From Paractinoplanes polyasparticus (GTDB lineage Bacteria > Actinomycetota > Actinomycetes > Mycobacteriales > Micromonosporaceae), in contig NZ_JAHWFK010000041.1 in assembly GCF_019710575.1 (NCBI RefSeq), positions 62,001 through 126,000 of the forward strand: 64,000 nucleotides of DNA, read 5' to 3'. The notes below the pieces were generated by a model. The model made no database searches. It was given only the letters and a program-made list of their open reading frames with translations, and was not told the origin of the DNA. The position numbers were made by a program, and so were the translations under genes. Position 1 is the first letter of the stretch, and the number at the start of each line of letters is the position of its first letter. This document shows positions 52,000-60,289 of the stretch, one piece after another.

Positions 52000-53031
52000 C
52001 TATCCGCCGATGCGGGCCACCCGCAGGCCGTCGTAAACCTTGCGGTAGACGACGCCCGTACGGTGGTTGCCGGCATCGATCATCATGCCGCGGCCCATGT
52101 AGATCCCCACGTGCCCAGGACCGACGACCAGGTCGCCGGCGCGGGCCTGGGCCCGGGAGACGGACCGCGAACGGGCCGCCTGAGCTCCGGACGAGTGCGG
52201 CAGCCTGATGCCGGCCAGCGCGTACGCCCGCTTGGTGAAGCCTGAGCAGTCGAAACCGTTCGGTCCCAGGCCACCACTCACGTAGCGCTTGCCGACCTGG
52301 GACCGGGCGAACGCGATGACCGCGGTCATCCCGCTGCCGAGCCGCATGACCCGCTGTCCCCGCTGCTTGGCGGGCGCGTGCCGGGTGGTGACCGAGCGCA
52401 GGTGGCGCTGTGTGACCCGGTCGTAGGTGCGGTTGTAGACCTGCGGACTCTCGGCTACGACCGCCGCGGCCCGCTGCGCCTCCCGCAGGGCACGCAGCTG
52501 AGCCTTGCGCACCTGCAGCTGCGCCTTGCGCACCTGCAGGGCCCGTCGGGCCGCCAGCTCACGGGCCGTCTCCTCGGCCGCGTCGAACAGGGCGTCCGTA
52601 TCGGCGACGACCTCACCGGGAATCACATCGTCGACCTCGGCCGGGTCGCCGCGCAGATGTTCGCGTACGTCGACCGCGGCCTGCGTCTCGGCGGTGCGCA
52701 GGGCCTCCCGCTCGTCCACGACGGCCAGTTCCACGGCGGTGCGCAGAGCCTGGCCGCCGTCCGGTGCGGCGAACGGGTTGTTACGGAGCCGAGCCTCGGG
52801 CGAGGCACGGCGGGCGAGCGAGAAACGCCGGGGGGTGGCGCGCGAGGCGCGCTCGGCGGTGGTGGTGCGCTCCTCCAGACGGAAGTTCTCGGGACCGACC
52901 GGATGGGCGGGCGGCACAGCCTCGGCGGCGTGCTCAACAGGGTCTAGAGCCGGTGAGATGACGGCCAGCGCAATCGCGCCGGCGGTAAATGCCCGGCTCG
53001 GGGACGGACAGTGCAGTGTTGCCTCCGACAT
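52000..53031 (-). CDS. NlpC/P60 cell-wall peptidase
   Basis: This 343-residue protein starts at ATG 53031 with a weak signal-like N-terminus (FTAGAIALAVISPAL). Residues ~60-220 are charged and helical, containing a tandem LQVRKAQ repeat. The C-terminal NlpC/P60 domain (~230-343) has catalytic Cys in GFDCSGF and His in GPGHVGIYMG. Such enzymes cut peptidoglycan stem peptides. The coiled-coil-like stalk is typical of actinobacterial RipA-like proteins. Confidence 0.87.
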   Translation of the reverse strand: MSEATLHCPSPSRAFTAGAIALAVISPALDPVEHAAEAVPPAHPVGPENFRLEERTTTAERASRATPRRFSLARRASPEARLRNNPFAAPDGGQALRTAVELAVVDEREALRTAETQAAVDVREHLRGDPAEVDDVIPGEVVADTDALFDAAEETARELAARRALQVRKAQLQVRKAQLRALREAQRAAAVVAESPQVYNRTYDRVTQRHLRSVTTRHAPAKQRGQRVMRLGSGMTAVIAFARSQVGKRYVSGGLGPNGFDCSGFTKRAYALAGIRLPHSSGAQAARSRSVSRAQARAGDLVVGPGHVGIYMGRGMMIDAGNHRTGVVYRKVYDGLRVARIGG

Positions 53032-53267
53032 CGGTCCGGGGCACTCGCGCGAATCCCTGCGGCGTGGCATTAGCGTGCGCCGCGCCGGCGCCACCCCGCG
53101 AAGGGCAGCATTGGGAACCCGGACTACTCGTTAATTCCGACGACCATGCCAACACACAACCGGAATGTTTCGGGGCCGAAATCCCACAATCACCCTCGCC
53201 CATCGGCGAAAAGAATGCGATTTACGCACTCGATCGGTGACCGTGGATATCTGAGATATGCCTGTGA

Positions 53268-53888
53268 TCAGGACAACGGCACCCGGACACCCGTGCTGTG
53301 CGGCGACTTGTGCAGCTGGAAGGCTGCGAGCCGGACCCCCTTCGGCACGTCGAACGGGACCACGCCGTGCCGGGTCGCGCCCGGCGGGATCTCGTCGAGG
53401 AGCGACGGATCCTGATCGTTGACGAATACTGCGGCCTGTTCGGCCACCCTATGGGAGCGGCCGTGCTCGTCGACCGCGCGCTGGGCGCCCGGGTCGAGCA
53501 GGCGAGGCTCCTTCCCGGTGTTCCGCACGGCCATGGTGACCAGGCAGAACTCACCCTCGGCAGCCAGCGGCAGGTCGGCCGGGCCGACCGTCGCCAGGCC
53601 GCATTCGGTCGTGCTGACCGACACGGAAAGCGTGCCCTCGGAGGCGGTGACGACGGGCTGCGCCGGGACAGCATCCAGCGACGCCACGGCGGTCTGGCCG
53701 GCCGCGGCGGTGGGCGTCACCGGCGCGACCACTTCGTCGCTTGTCCCGTACGCGAGATATGTCCCTACCCCGGTGAGCAATAGAGCAAACACCCCACCCG
53801 CCACCCACAGCGCTTTCCCGCGCCGGGGAGCACGCGGGACCGGCGCGGACGGCGCTGTCCGCGCGGGGCGCAGCGGTGTATTGGTCAC
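53268..53888 (-). CDS. Membrane-anchored DUF4352-domain protein
   Basis: This 206-residue protein starts at GTG 53888 with GGGAGG upstream. A Pro/Arg-rich cytoplasmic N-terminus and one helix (~27-50) precede a beta-sandwich DUF4352 region (~85-206: EFCLVTMAVRNTGKEPRLLD, then PKGVRLAAFQLHKSP). DUF4352 is an Ig-like fold of surface proteins of unknown role. Two Cys residues may form a disulphide. It is upstream of the NlpC/P60 gene on the same strand, but a 236-bp gap separates them. Confidence 0.82.
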   Translation of the reverse strand: MTNTPLRPARTAPSAPVPRAPRRGKALWVAGGVFALLLTGVGTYLAYGTSDEVVAPVTPTAAAGQTAVASLDAVPAQPVVTASEGTLSVSVSTTECGLATVGPADLPLAAEGEFCLVTMAVRNTGKEPRLLDPGAQRAVDEHGRSHRVAEQAAVFVNDQDPSLLDEIPPGATRHGVVPFDVPKGVRLAAFQLHKSPHSTGVRVPLS

Positions 53889-54036
53889 GAGACCTCCCGG
53901 TGTCGCTCGGCCGATCACTCGGCCGGAGTTCCACCATGCTGGGCAGTCCGATCACCCAAACCGTTACACCACGCCGCAAAAATCGGACAAATAGCCGTTA
54001 CGCCGCGAATTAATCACTCAAAAGTGTGAGTTCGGC

Positions 54037-54996
54037 TCACGGAGTCAGCAGAATTTTGCCGATGTGGCCGCTCGATTCCATCAGTCGGTGCGCCTCGGCC
54101 GCGTCGGCCAGCGCCATCGTGGTGTCGATGATCGGCCGGATCGCGCCCGCCTCGACCAAGGGCCACACCGTCCGCGTCACCCCCGCGACAATGCGCGCCT
54201 TGTCGGCCGCGGGGCGCGCCCGCAGGCTGGTCGACGAGACGGAGGCCCGCTTGGCCATGAGGGCGCCCAGGTCGAGCTCGGCCTTGCGCCCGCCCTGCAT
54301 GCCGATCACGGTGAGCCGGCCGCCGGGCGCCAGCGCCTCGAGGTTGCGGCTCAGATACTTCGCGCCGACGATGTCGAGGATCACATCGGCGCCCCGCCCG
54401 TTGAACTCGCGGGTGGCGCTCACGAAGTCGCCGGTCGTGTAGTCGATCACCAGGTCGGCCCCGAGGCCCCGCAGGAAGTCGTGCTTGGCCACGCGGGCGG
54501 TGGTGACGACCGACGCACCCAGCGCCCGGCCGAGCTGGATCGCGAACGTGCCGATGCCGCTGCCGCCGCCGTGCACCAGCAGCGTCTCGCCCTTTCGCAG
54601 GCGGTCACGGTCGACCACGTTCGACCAGACCGTGCAGCTGACCTCGGGCAGCGCCGCCGCCTCGGTCAGCGAGAGACCGACCGGCACGGGCAACAGCTGG
54701 CCGGCCGGCACGGCGACCCGCTCGGCGTAGCCACCGCCGGACAGCAGCGCGGCGACCCGCTCACCGACGTGCCGGTCGGTCACCCCGGGCCCGACGGCGC
54801 TGATCACCCCGGCGCACTCGAGACCCGGATAGGGCGAGGCGCCGGGCGGTGGCGGGTAGTGGCCCTGGCGCTGGGCCACATCGGCCCGGTTGACGCCGGC
54901 GGCGGTGACGTCGATGACGACCTCACCGTCGCCGGCCTCAGGATCTTCCACCTCGCGCCGGACCAGCTGCTTGTCCTCGATCGTGATCGCGTACAT
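54037..54996 (-). CDS. NAD(P)H-quinone oxidoreductase (zeta-crystallin/PIG3 type)
   Basis: This 319-residue protein has the zinc-free MDR fold. Markers are AAGVNRADVAQRQGHYPPPPG, the NADPH motif VHGGGSGIGTFAIQL, and DVILDIVGAKYL. No structural zinc cysteines are present. The PIG3-like N-terminus with QGHYPPPPG is characteristic. It reduces quinones or enones with NADPH. The start is ATG 54996. It stands alone and its physiological substrate is unknown. Confidence 0.92.
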   Translation of the reverse strand: MYAITIEDKQLVRREVEDPEAGDGEVVIDVTAAGVNRADVAQRQGHYPPPPGASPYPGLECAGVISAVGPGVTDRHVGERVAALLSGGGYAERVAVPAGQLLPVPVGLSLTEAAALPEVSCTVWSNVVDRDRLRKGETLLVHGGGSGIGTFAIQLGRALGASVVTTARVAKHDFLRGLGADLVIDYTTGDFVSATREFNGRGADVILDIVGAKYLSRNLEALAPGGRLTVIGMQGGRKAELDLGALMAKRASVSSTSLRARPAADKARIVAGVTRTVWPLVEAGAIRPIIDTTMALADAAEAHRLMESSGHIGKILLTP

Positions 54997-55020
54997 GGGT
55001 CCAGCTTGCCCGAGGTCGGA

Positions 55021-56871
55021 TCAGGGTGCGGTCCACTTCTGGTTCGCGGCGCCGGTGCAGCTCCAGAGCTGAAGCTTGGCGCCGTTCGCGGTGCTGTTGC
55101 CCGTGACGTCGAGACACTTGCCGGAAGCGGTGTTCACGATGTCCCGGCCCGCCGTCACCGTCCACTTCTGACTGGCCACCGACTCGATGCAGTCCCACTG
55201 ATGGATCACCGCGCCGTCGGCCGTCGAGTTGTTCGCCACGTCCAGGCACTTGCCCAGCCCGCGGATCGTGCCGTCCGAGCCGACCGTCCACTGCTGGTTG
55301 GTGTTGCCCGCGGTGCAGTCCCACAGCTGCGGCTGATTGCCGTTGGCGGTCGATCCGCCGGTCACGTCCAGGCATTTGCCGCCGAGGCCGGTGATCGTGC
55401 CGGTCCGTTGCGTGGGACCGCCCGACTGCCCCCCGGTCCAGGTGAAGGTGGCCGACGTCCGGCCGGGCAGGTTGTAGACGAACGACTGCCCGCCCCAGTT
55501 CACCTTCACGCTCTGGTTGCCCGTGGTGGTGTTGTAGGCGATCAGGGCCTTGGACCCGTCGCTGTTGCGGAACGCCACGTTCGGCACCGTGCCGTTCGCG
55601 CTCGAGTCGATCCGTACGGCGCCCGGCCGTACGAACTTGGTCAGGTGCCCCATCGTGTAGTACTCGATGGTGTAGTCCACCTGGCCGTTCCGGCTGCCGC
55701 CGCGCTGCACGGTGACCAGTCCGGTGCAGGTGCCGCAGCCGCCGTTGTGCGGGCCCATGTTCTGATCGACGGCCAGCGACCACTTCGTCCAGGCCCGGCC
55801 CCAGTTGCGGAAGTACTCGATGAGGTCACCCATGTCCTCGGCGTGCTGGTTGCTCACCCAGGTGCCACCGGAGTGCTCGGTCATGTACATGTTGACGTTC
55901 GGATACTGGTTGCGCACGGTGGTCGCGGTCGACGGGTTGCCGCCGTAGTCGTGCCACGCGATGCCACCGAAGTTCGGGTGGTTGCGGATCGCGGTGTCCG
56001 ACACGAGCGGGGCCACCCACTGGTCGTACGTGTCGAAGTTCCAGTCTCCGACGAGGAGCTTCGTGTTCAACCCGGCCGACTGCAGCGCCGGCATGAGGTC
56101 GTTCTTGGCGAACGACTGCAGTCCCGAGACCGGCCACTGCATCGACGGGTAGCCGGGGCAGCAGCCCGGCTCGTTCTGCGAGGTGACATACCGGATCGGG
56201 ACGCCCTGCGACTGGTAGCCCTGGATGTACTTGACGAAGTACTGCGCGTACGCCTTGTAGTACTGGGCCTGCAGATACCCCTGGCTGTACGCGTTGTTGT
56301 CCTTCATCCACGGCGGCGCGGTCCACGGCGAGGCCATCACGAAGCCGGCCGGGTTGAGGCCGACCGCCTGCTTCGTGAGCGCCATGACGTCGGCGTCCCG
56401 CGCGAGCGAGAAGTCGTTGACGTCGCAGCACGTGTTGTCGTACGAGAAATTGTTCTGCGCCAGGTCGGACGACCCGATGACGTTGCGGATCGCGCTGACC
56501 CCGATGCCGGCGCTGGGGCTGAACAGCTTCGTCATCACGTCGTTCTGGGTCGCCGCGGACAGCGCGCCGCTGCCGCGGATGTTGAACGCGGCGGTGTCGG
56601 TGATCGAGGCGCCGGCGCCCTCGAACTGCTGGTACGAGCTGTTCTCGTTGACCGTGATGGTCTGGTTGGCCGAGCCGCTGCTGCTCGCGAACGCGACCGG
56701 GCTCTGCTGCTGCAGGCCGCGGCTGACAGTGCGGCCGCCGCTGTCACTGGTGGTCGTCAGATAGACGTTCACCGTCTCGTTGGCGGCGAACGCCGCCGGT
56801 GCGATCAGGACGGTCGCCGACACGACCGTGGCCGCGGAAGCGACCCACCCGATCTTGTTTCCGATGGACAT
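55021..56871 (-). CDS. Secreted GH30 glycosidase with ricin-type lectin domain
   Basis: This 616-residue protein has a Sec signal peptide (~1-29). The GH30 barrel carries acid/base Glu234 (NEP) and nucleophile Glu332 (TEHSGG). The C-terminal ricin B domain (~485-616) has three QxW-type repeats, for example QLWDC, HQWDC and QLWSC. GH30 enzymes hydrolyse beta-glucosylceramide, beta-1,6-glucan or xylan; the lectin targets sugars. This gives an exported hydrolase for complex glycans, possibly fungal beta-1,6-glucan. It is monocistronic. Confidence 0.92.
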   Translation of the reverse strand: MSIGNKIGWVASAATVVSATVLIAPAAFAANETVNVYLTTTSDSGGRTVSRGLQQQSPVAFASSSGSANQTITVNENSSYQQFEGAGASITDTAAFNIRGSGALSAATQNDVMTKLFSPSAGIGVSAIRNVIGSSDLAQNNFSYDNTCCDVNDFSLARDADVMALTKQAVGLNPAGFVMASPWTAPPWMKDNNAYSQGYLQAQYYKAYAQYFVKYIQGYQSQGVPIRYVTSQNEPGCCPGYPSMQWPVSGLQSFAKNDLMPALQSAGLNTKLLVGDWNFDTYDQWVAPLVSDTAIRNHPNFGGIAWHDYGGNPSTATTVRNQYPNVNMYMTEHSGGTWVSNQHAEDMGDLIEYFRNWGRAWTKWSLAVDQNMGPHNGGCGTCTGLVTVQRGGSRNGQVDYTIEYYTMGHLTKFVRPGAVRIDSSANGTVPNVAFRNSDGSKALIAYNTTTGNQSVKVNWGGQSFVYNLPGRTSATFTWTGGQSGGPTQRTGTITGLGGKCLDVTGGSTANGNQPQLWDCTAGNTNQQWTVGSDGTIRGLGKCLDVANNSTADGAVIHQWDCIESVASQKWTVTAGRDIVNTASGKCLDVTGNSTANGAKLQLWSCTGAANQKWTAP

Positions 56872-57086
56872 GACGGGGACTCCCTTGCCTGAGGTGGGGG
56901 CCTTGGCCGGGATGGGTTAAGGCTCTGAACCATAAACATGAGCGTCGATACCGTGTCAACGCCTGTAAATGTTCCAGATGACGTGTTTCAGCAGCTCAGC
57001 GCCATGTAAAGAGTCTTAAACAAAGTTTCCGTACGACTCCTCGCCGCTCCCGCAACCCCGTCTGGCACACTGGGACAGCAACATCG

Positions 57087-57171
57087 GGAGGGCTCGCCTA
57101 GTGGCCGATGGCGCCGGTCTTGAAAACCGGTAAGGGGAAACTCTTCGTGGGTTCGAATCCCACGCCCTCCG
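57087..57171 (+). tRNA. tRNA-Ser (anticodon TGA)
   Basis: 85-nt class II tRNA with acceptor GGAGGGC/GCCCTCC, anticodon loop CTTGAAA flanked by CCGGT/ACCGG, a long variable arm and T-loop GTTCGAATC. CCA is not encoded. No integrase is adjacent. Confidence 0.96.
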
Positions 57172-57207
57172 CTCGACGCCCTCCCGCACCGAACGATCGG
57201 AGCGGAA

Positions 57208-57729
57208 GTGCAGCTGGCCCAGGTTCTCGACGTGATCGAGCGGTTGCTCGTCGCCGCTGAGCACCCCGAAATCGACAAGGTCGAGCGCTACGGCACGGCA
57301 ACGGAGCCCTGGGGCCCGGATGCCGCGCGATCGAGGACGACGCTGATCTCAGGGCTGAAGGCGACCTTCACCTCCACCTCGACGGCGTTCCTGAACGGGC
57401 GAATCCTGCCCGGCGTGGTCGAGGTCACCGTTCCGGCCGAGATGCCGCCGCCGACGCTCCGTGCTCCGCGTTTCGTCACCTTCGTCGCGCAGCTGCTCGA
57501 CGTCGCGCGTCCGGCGGCGTTCACTTCGTGGCAGCTCGTCACCCCCGCGACAGCCGGGCCACCGGACCGGCCCGGCACGCTGCCCTACGGGATTGCCATC
57601 ACGTGCGCGGACGGGACCAAGATGCTCCTCCTCAGCCAGGCCACCGGCGCCATGGTCGGCGCGGAGCCGGCCGAGGAGCCGTTCCCCGACTACGTCATTC
57701 CCGACGGGGTCGCTGCCGCGGCCGCGTAG
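57208..57729 (+). CDS. Uncharacterised protein after tRNA-Ser
   Basis: This 173-residue soluble protein starts at GTG 57208, 36 bp after the tRNA. Features are an N-terminal helix (LAQVLDVIERLLVAAEHPE), a beta-rich centre (KATFTSTSTAFLNGRILPGV) and a closing PDYVIPDG. It has no signal or enzyme motif. A partial ribosome site (CGGAGCGG) precedes the start. Function unknown. Confidence 0.65.
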   Translation: MQLAQVLDVIERLLVAAEHPEIDKVERYGTATEPWGPDAARSRTTLISGLKATFTSTSTAFLNGRILPGVVEVTVPAEMPPPTLRAPRFVTFVAQLLDVARPAAFTSWQLVTPATAGPPDRPGTLPYGIAITCADGTKMLLLSQATGAMVGAEPAEEPFPDYVIPDGVAAAAA

Positions 57730-57737
57730 AGCTGCGC

Positions 57738-58178
57738 TCAGCCCGGCGGGTTGAGCAGGATCCGGGCGCCCGGGCCCTCGCCGGCCAAGGCGTCGTCGGG
57801 ATTGATCAGTTTGCAGCGGTGCAGCGAGAGGCAGCCGCAGCCGATGCAGCCCGACAGGTCGTCGCGCAGGCGTTGCATCAGGGCGATCTTCTCTTCCAGG
57901 CGGTGCCGCCACCGGTCGGAGAGCCGGGCCCAGTCGGCCCGGGTCGGCGTGCGGTTCTCGGGCAGCTCGGCCAGGGCCGCGCGGATCTCGTCGAGCGAGA
58001 CACCGACCTGCTGGGCTATCCGGATGAAGGCGACCCGTCGCAGCTCGGTCCGCTCGTACCGGCGCTGGTTGCCCGTCGTCCGGGTGGAGTGGATGAGGCC
58101 CTCGCGCTCGTAGTAGCGCAGGGCTGACGGCGCCACACCGCTGCGGGCGGCGAAGTCACCTATGGTGAGCGTCTCCAT
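57738..58178 (-). CDS. soxR: SoxR, [2Fe-2S] redox-sensing MerR-family regulator
   Basis: This 146-residue protein has the MerR helix-turn-helix (TIGDFAARSGVAPSALRYYEREGL) and the SoxR cluster cysteines C111, C114, C116 and C122 (CIGCGCLSLHRC). The cluster is oxidised by redox-cycling compounds, and SoxR then activates transcription. Actinobacterial SoxR controls small sets of redox genes rather than soxS. A dyad between it and the divergent transketolase gene fits a SoxR-type operator. The start is ATG 58178. Confidence 0.95.
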   Translation of the reverse strand: METLTIGDFAARSGVAPSALRYYEREGLIHSTRTTGNQRRYERTELRRVAFIRIAQQVGVSLDEIRAALAELPENRTPTRADWARLSDRWRHRLEEKIALMQRLRDDLSGCIGCGCLSLHRCKLINPDDALAGEGPGARILLNPPG

Positions 58179-58189
58179 CGCATCCCTTG

Positions 58190-58222
58190 AGTTGAAGTGC
58201 GCTTCAACTTGCAGCCTATCTC
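58190..58222 (+). promoter_or_regulatory. SoxR-type operator and 19-bp-spacer promoter
   Basis: A perfect 8-bp dyad AGTTGAAG/CTTCAACT (58190-58197 and 58202-58209) lies between TTGAAG (58192-58197) and TATCTC (58217-58222), spacer 19. This is MerR-family promoter geometry pointing to the transketolase genes. The -10 abuts ATG 58224, so transcription may start inside the present start codon region. Confidence 0.65.
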
Positions 58223-58223
58223 C

Positions 58224-58904
58224 ATGACAGCGACAGCAGTGCTACCCGACCCGCTCGGCCCCCTGCTGCAACGGATCACCGGGGACGAGAAACACGCGCC
58301 GAGCGCCCACTCGACGCTGGATGTGCTCTGGGTGCTCTACGACCGCGTCCTGCACATCAGTCCGGACACCGTCGACGCGCCCGACCGCGACCGCTTCCTG
58401 CTCTCCAAGGGGCACGGCCCGGCCGCCTACTACGCCGTCCTCGCCGCGAAGGGCTTCTTCCCCGAGCCGTGGCTCGACGACCTGGGCAGCTGGGACAGCC
58501 CGCTCGGCCATCATCCGGACCGGGTGCGCATCCCGGGTGTCGAGGTCGGCACCGGCTCGCTCGGGCACGGCCTCGGGCTGGGGGTCGGTGTCGCGCTCGG
58601 CCTGCGGGCTCAGGGCTTCACGCGTACGCGAACCTTCGTGCTCCTCGGCGACGCCGAGCTCGACGAGGGGTCGAACCACGAGGGCATCGCCTACGCCGCC
58701 GCGACGCGCCTGCCGATCACCGCGATCGTCATCGACAACCAGTCGTCCACGCACGGATGGCCGGGCGGGATAGCCGCCCGGTTCCCCGGCTGGGACACGT
58801 CCGTCGTGAGTGGACGCGACCGCGACCGGCTGGAACGCGTGCTGAAGCCGCGGCACGACCGCCCCAACCTGATCGTCGCCACCGTCGAACGCAAGGGGAG
58901 CTGA
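58224..58904 (+). CDS. Transketolase N-terminal (thiamine-binding) subunit
   Basis: This 226-residue protein corresponds to the N-terminal third of transketolase. It has SKGHGPAAYYAVLA (substrate/ThDP His), the ThDP motif GDAELDEGSNHEG and the DNQ segment VIDNQSSTHGW. ATG 58224 is used; because the -10 is so close, a GTG at 58239 is possible. It pairs with the next gene to form a split enzyme as in archaea and some bacteria. Control by SoxR is suggested by the operator in front. Confidence 0.88.
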   Translation: MTATAVLPDPLGPLLQRITGDEKHAPSAHSTLDVLWVLYDRVLHISPDTVDAPDRDRFLLSKGHGPAAYYAVLAAKGFFPEPWLDDLGSWDSPLGHHPDRVRIPGVEVGTGSLGHGLGLGVGVALGLRAQGFTRTRTFVLLGDAELDEGSNHEGIAYAAATRLPITAIVIDNQSSTHGWPGGIAARFPGWDTSVVSGRDRDRLERVLKPRHDRPNLIVATVERKGS

Positions 58905-58909
58905 GCAAG

Positions 58910-59791
58910 ATGATGCGGGAGAGTTTCATCGCCACCACCACCGAACTGCTGGACGACGACCCGCGGACGGCTCTCGTGCTGGCCGACATCTCGGCCGAAT
59001 CGTTCGTGCCGGCCCGGCGCCGGCATCCCGAGCGGGTGCTCAACGTGGGCATCCGCGAACAGCTGATGGCGAGCGTGGCGGGCGGGCTGGCCCTGACCGG
59101 AATGCGGCCCTACCTGCACTCGTACGCGCCGTTCGCCGTCGACCGGGCCTACGAGCAGCTCAAGCTCGACCTGGGGCACCAGGACGCGGGCGCGGTCGTG
59201 GTCACGATCGGCGGCTCGTACGACGCCTCCGAGGAGGGCTACACACACCAGTCCCCGGGCGACGTCGCGCTGCTCGACACGCTGGAGGGCTGGACCATCC
59301 ACGTGCCGGGGCACCACGACGAGGTGCCGGCCATGCTGCGTCAGGCGGCCCGTAACGACGACCGGGTCTACGTACGCCTGGGCCTGCAGGAGAACGACCG
59401 GGCCTACCCGCACGCGGACCGGCTGCACGTGGTGCGCACCGCCGATAGGCAGAGCCCGCTGGTCGTGGCGGTCGGGCCCATGCTCGACCCGGTGCTGGAG
59501 GCGACGCACGGGCTGGACGTGACGGTCTCGTACACGAACCGGCCGCGTCCGTTCGACGCCGAGGGCCTGCGGGCGCTCGCCGGCAGCGAGGTCGTCCTGG
59601 TCGAGCCGTACCTGGCCGGGACCTCGGCCGCCGCGGTCAGCGCGGCCCTCGAAGGGCTGCCGCACCGCGTGCTGCATCTGGGCGTGGGCCGCTCCGAGAT
59701 CCGGCGTTACGGCTCGTGGCGCGACCACGCGCGGGCACACGGCCTCGACGCGCCCGGTCTGCGCGCGTCCATCGTCGACTTCCTGGGTTAG
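58910..59791 (+). CDS. Transketolase C-terminal subunit
   Basis: This 293-residue protein contains the pyrimidine-binding and C-terminal transketolase domains. The catalytic glutamate is in NVGIREQLM. Other markers are HSYAPFAVDRAYEQLKLDL and GGSYDASEEGYTHQSPGD. ATG 58910 follows the first subunit's stop by 5 bases with GGGGAG upstream. The two subunits would move two-carbon units in the pentose phosphate or a related sugar pathway. It is a small enzyme, so a role in a special pathway is possible. Confidence 0.88.
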   Translation: MMRESFIATTTELLDDDPRTALVLADISAESFVPARRRHPERVLNVGIREQLMASVAGGLALTGMRPYLHSYAPFAVDRAYEQLKLDLGHQDAGAVVVTIGGSYDASEEGYTHQSPGDVALLDTLEGWTIHVPGHHDEVPAMLRQAARNDDRVYVRLGLQENDRAYPHADRLHVVRTADRQSPLVVAVGPMLDPVLEATHGLDVTVSYTNRPRPFDAEGLRALAGSEVVLVEPYLAGTSAAAVSAALEGLPHRVLHLGVGRSEIRRYGSWRDHARAHGLDAPGLRASIVDFLG

Positions 59792-59793
59792 GG

Positions 59794-60231
59794 CTACGCC
59801 ACCAGCGCGTGCTTGGCGTGGAAGACCTGCCGGAGCAGCCCGTCCGCGTGCCACACACTGTCCGGGCTGCTCAGCCGCATCCGGAAGCGCTCGCGCACCC
59901 CGTCGACGGCGGTGGCCGCGATGTCGAGCGAAGTCCGGGAGCCGGTCGGGCTCCAGGTCACGTTGCTCAGGTGCCGCAGGTTGGCGTTCAGGTGCAGCCG
60001 GAGGCGGTGCAGCACCTTGGTCTCCTGCGTGACCACGAGCCGGCGATGGGTCAGCACCAGCATGAATTCGCCGGACAGCGGGGCCTCGGGGCGCAGACAT
60101 CGGCCGACCAGCACGGTGGTCTCGTCGGACTCGACGCAGCGGCGCACGACGGGCAGGTGCCGGCTGACGGTCGGGATGGCGACGCCGGCCTCGGCGGCGG
60201 CGGGAAGGAACGTACGCGAGAACACGTCCAT
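59794..60231 (-). CDS. Uncharacterised protein
   Basis: This 145-residue soluble protein starts at ATG 60231. Features are VLVGRCLRPEAPLSGEFMLVLTHRRLVVTQ, which resembles a PH-like/short-strand domain, and HADGLLRQVFHAKHAL at the end. The start has no strong ribosome site. It lies between the transketolase genes (convergent, 2 bp apart) and a thiolase on its own strand 58 bp upstream. Function unknown. Confidence 0.6.
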   Translation of the reverse strand: MDVFSRTFLPAAAEAGVAIPTVSRHLPVVRRCVESDETTVLVGRCLRPEAPLSGEFMLVLTHRRLVVTQETKVLHRLRLHLNANLRHLSNVTWSPTGSRTSLDIAATAVDGVRERFRMRLSSPDSVWHADGLLRQVFHAKHALVA

Positions 60232-60289
60232 GTGGCGTTTAACGGCAACCCTCAGGTGAGGACGCTGCCACGACCCGATGAATGTCGAA

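Noticed and set aside
52501..52545. Short tandem repeat in the NlpC/P60 gene
   Set aside because: The ~21-bp repeat (LQVRKAQ twice) lies in the helical stalk, where length variation is expected, and has no sign of phase variation.
53032..53267. Possible c-di-AMP (ydaO-type) riboswitch before the NlpC/P60 gene
   Set aside because: Such riboswitches often precede actinobacterial cell-wall hydrolases, but the conserved core elements could not be aligned in this leader by eye.
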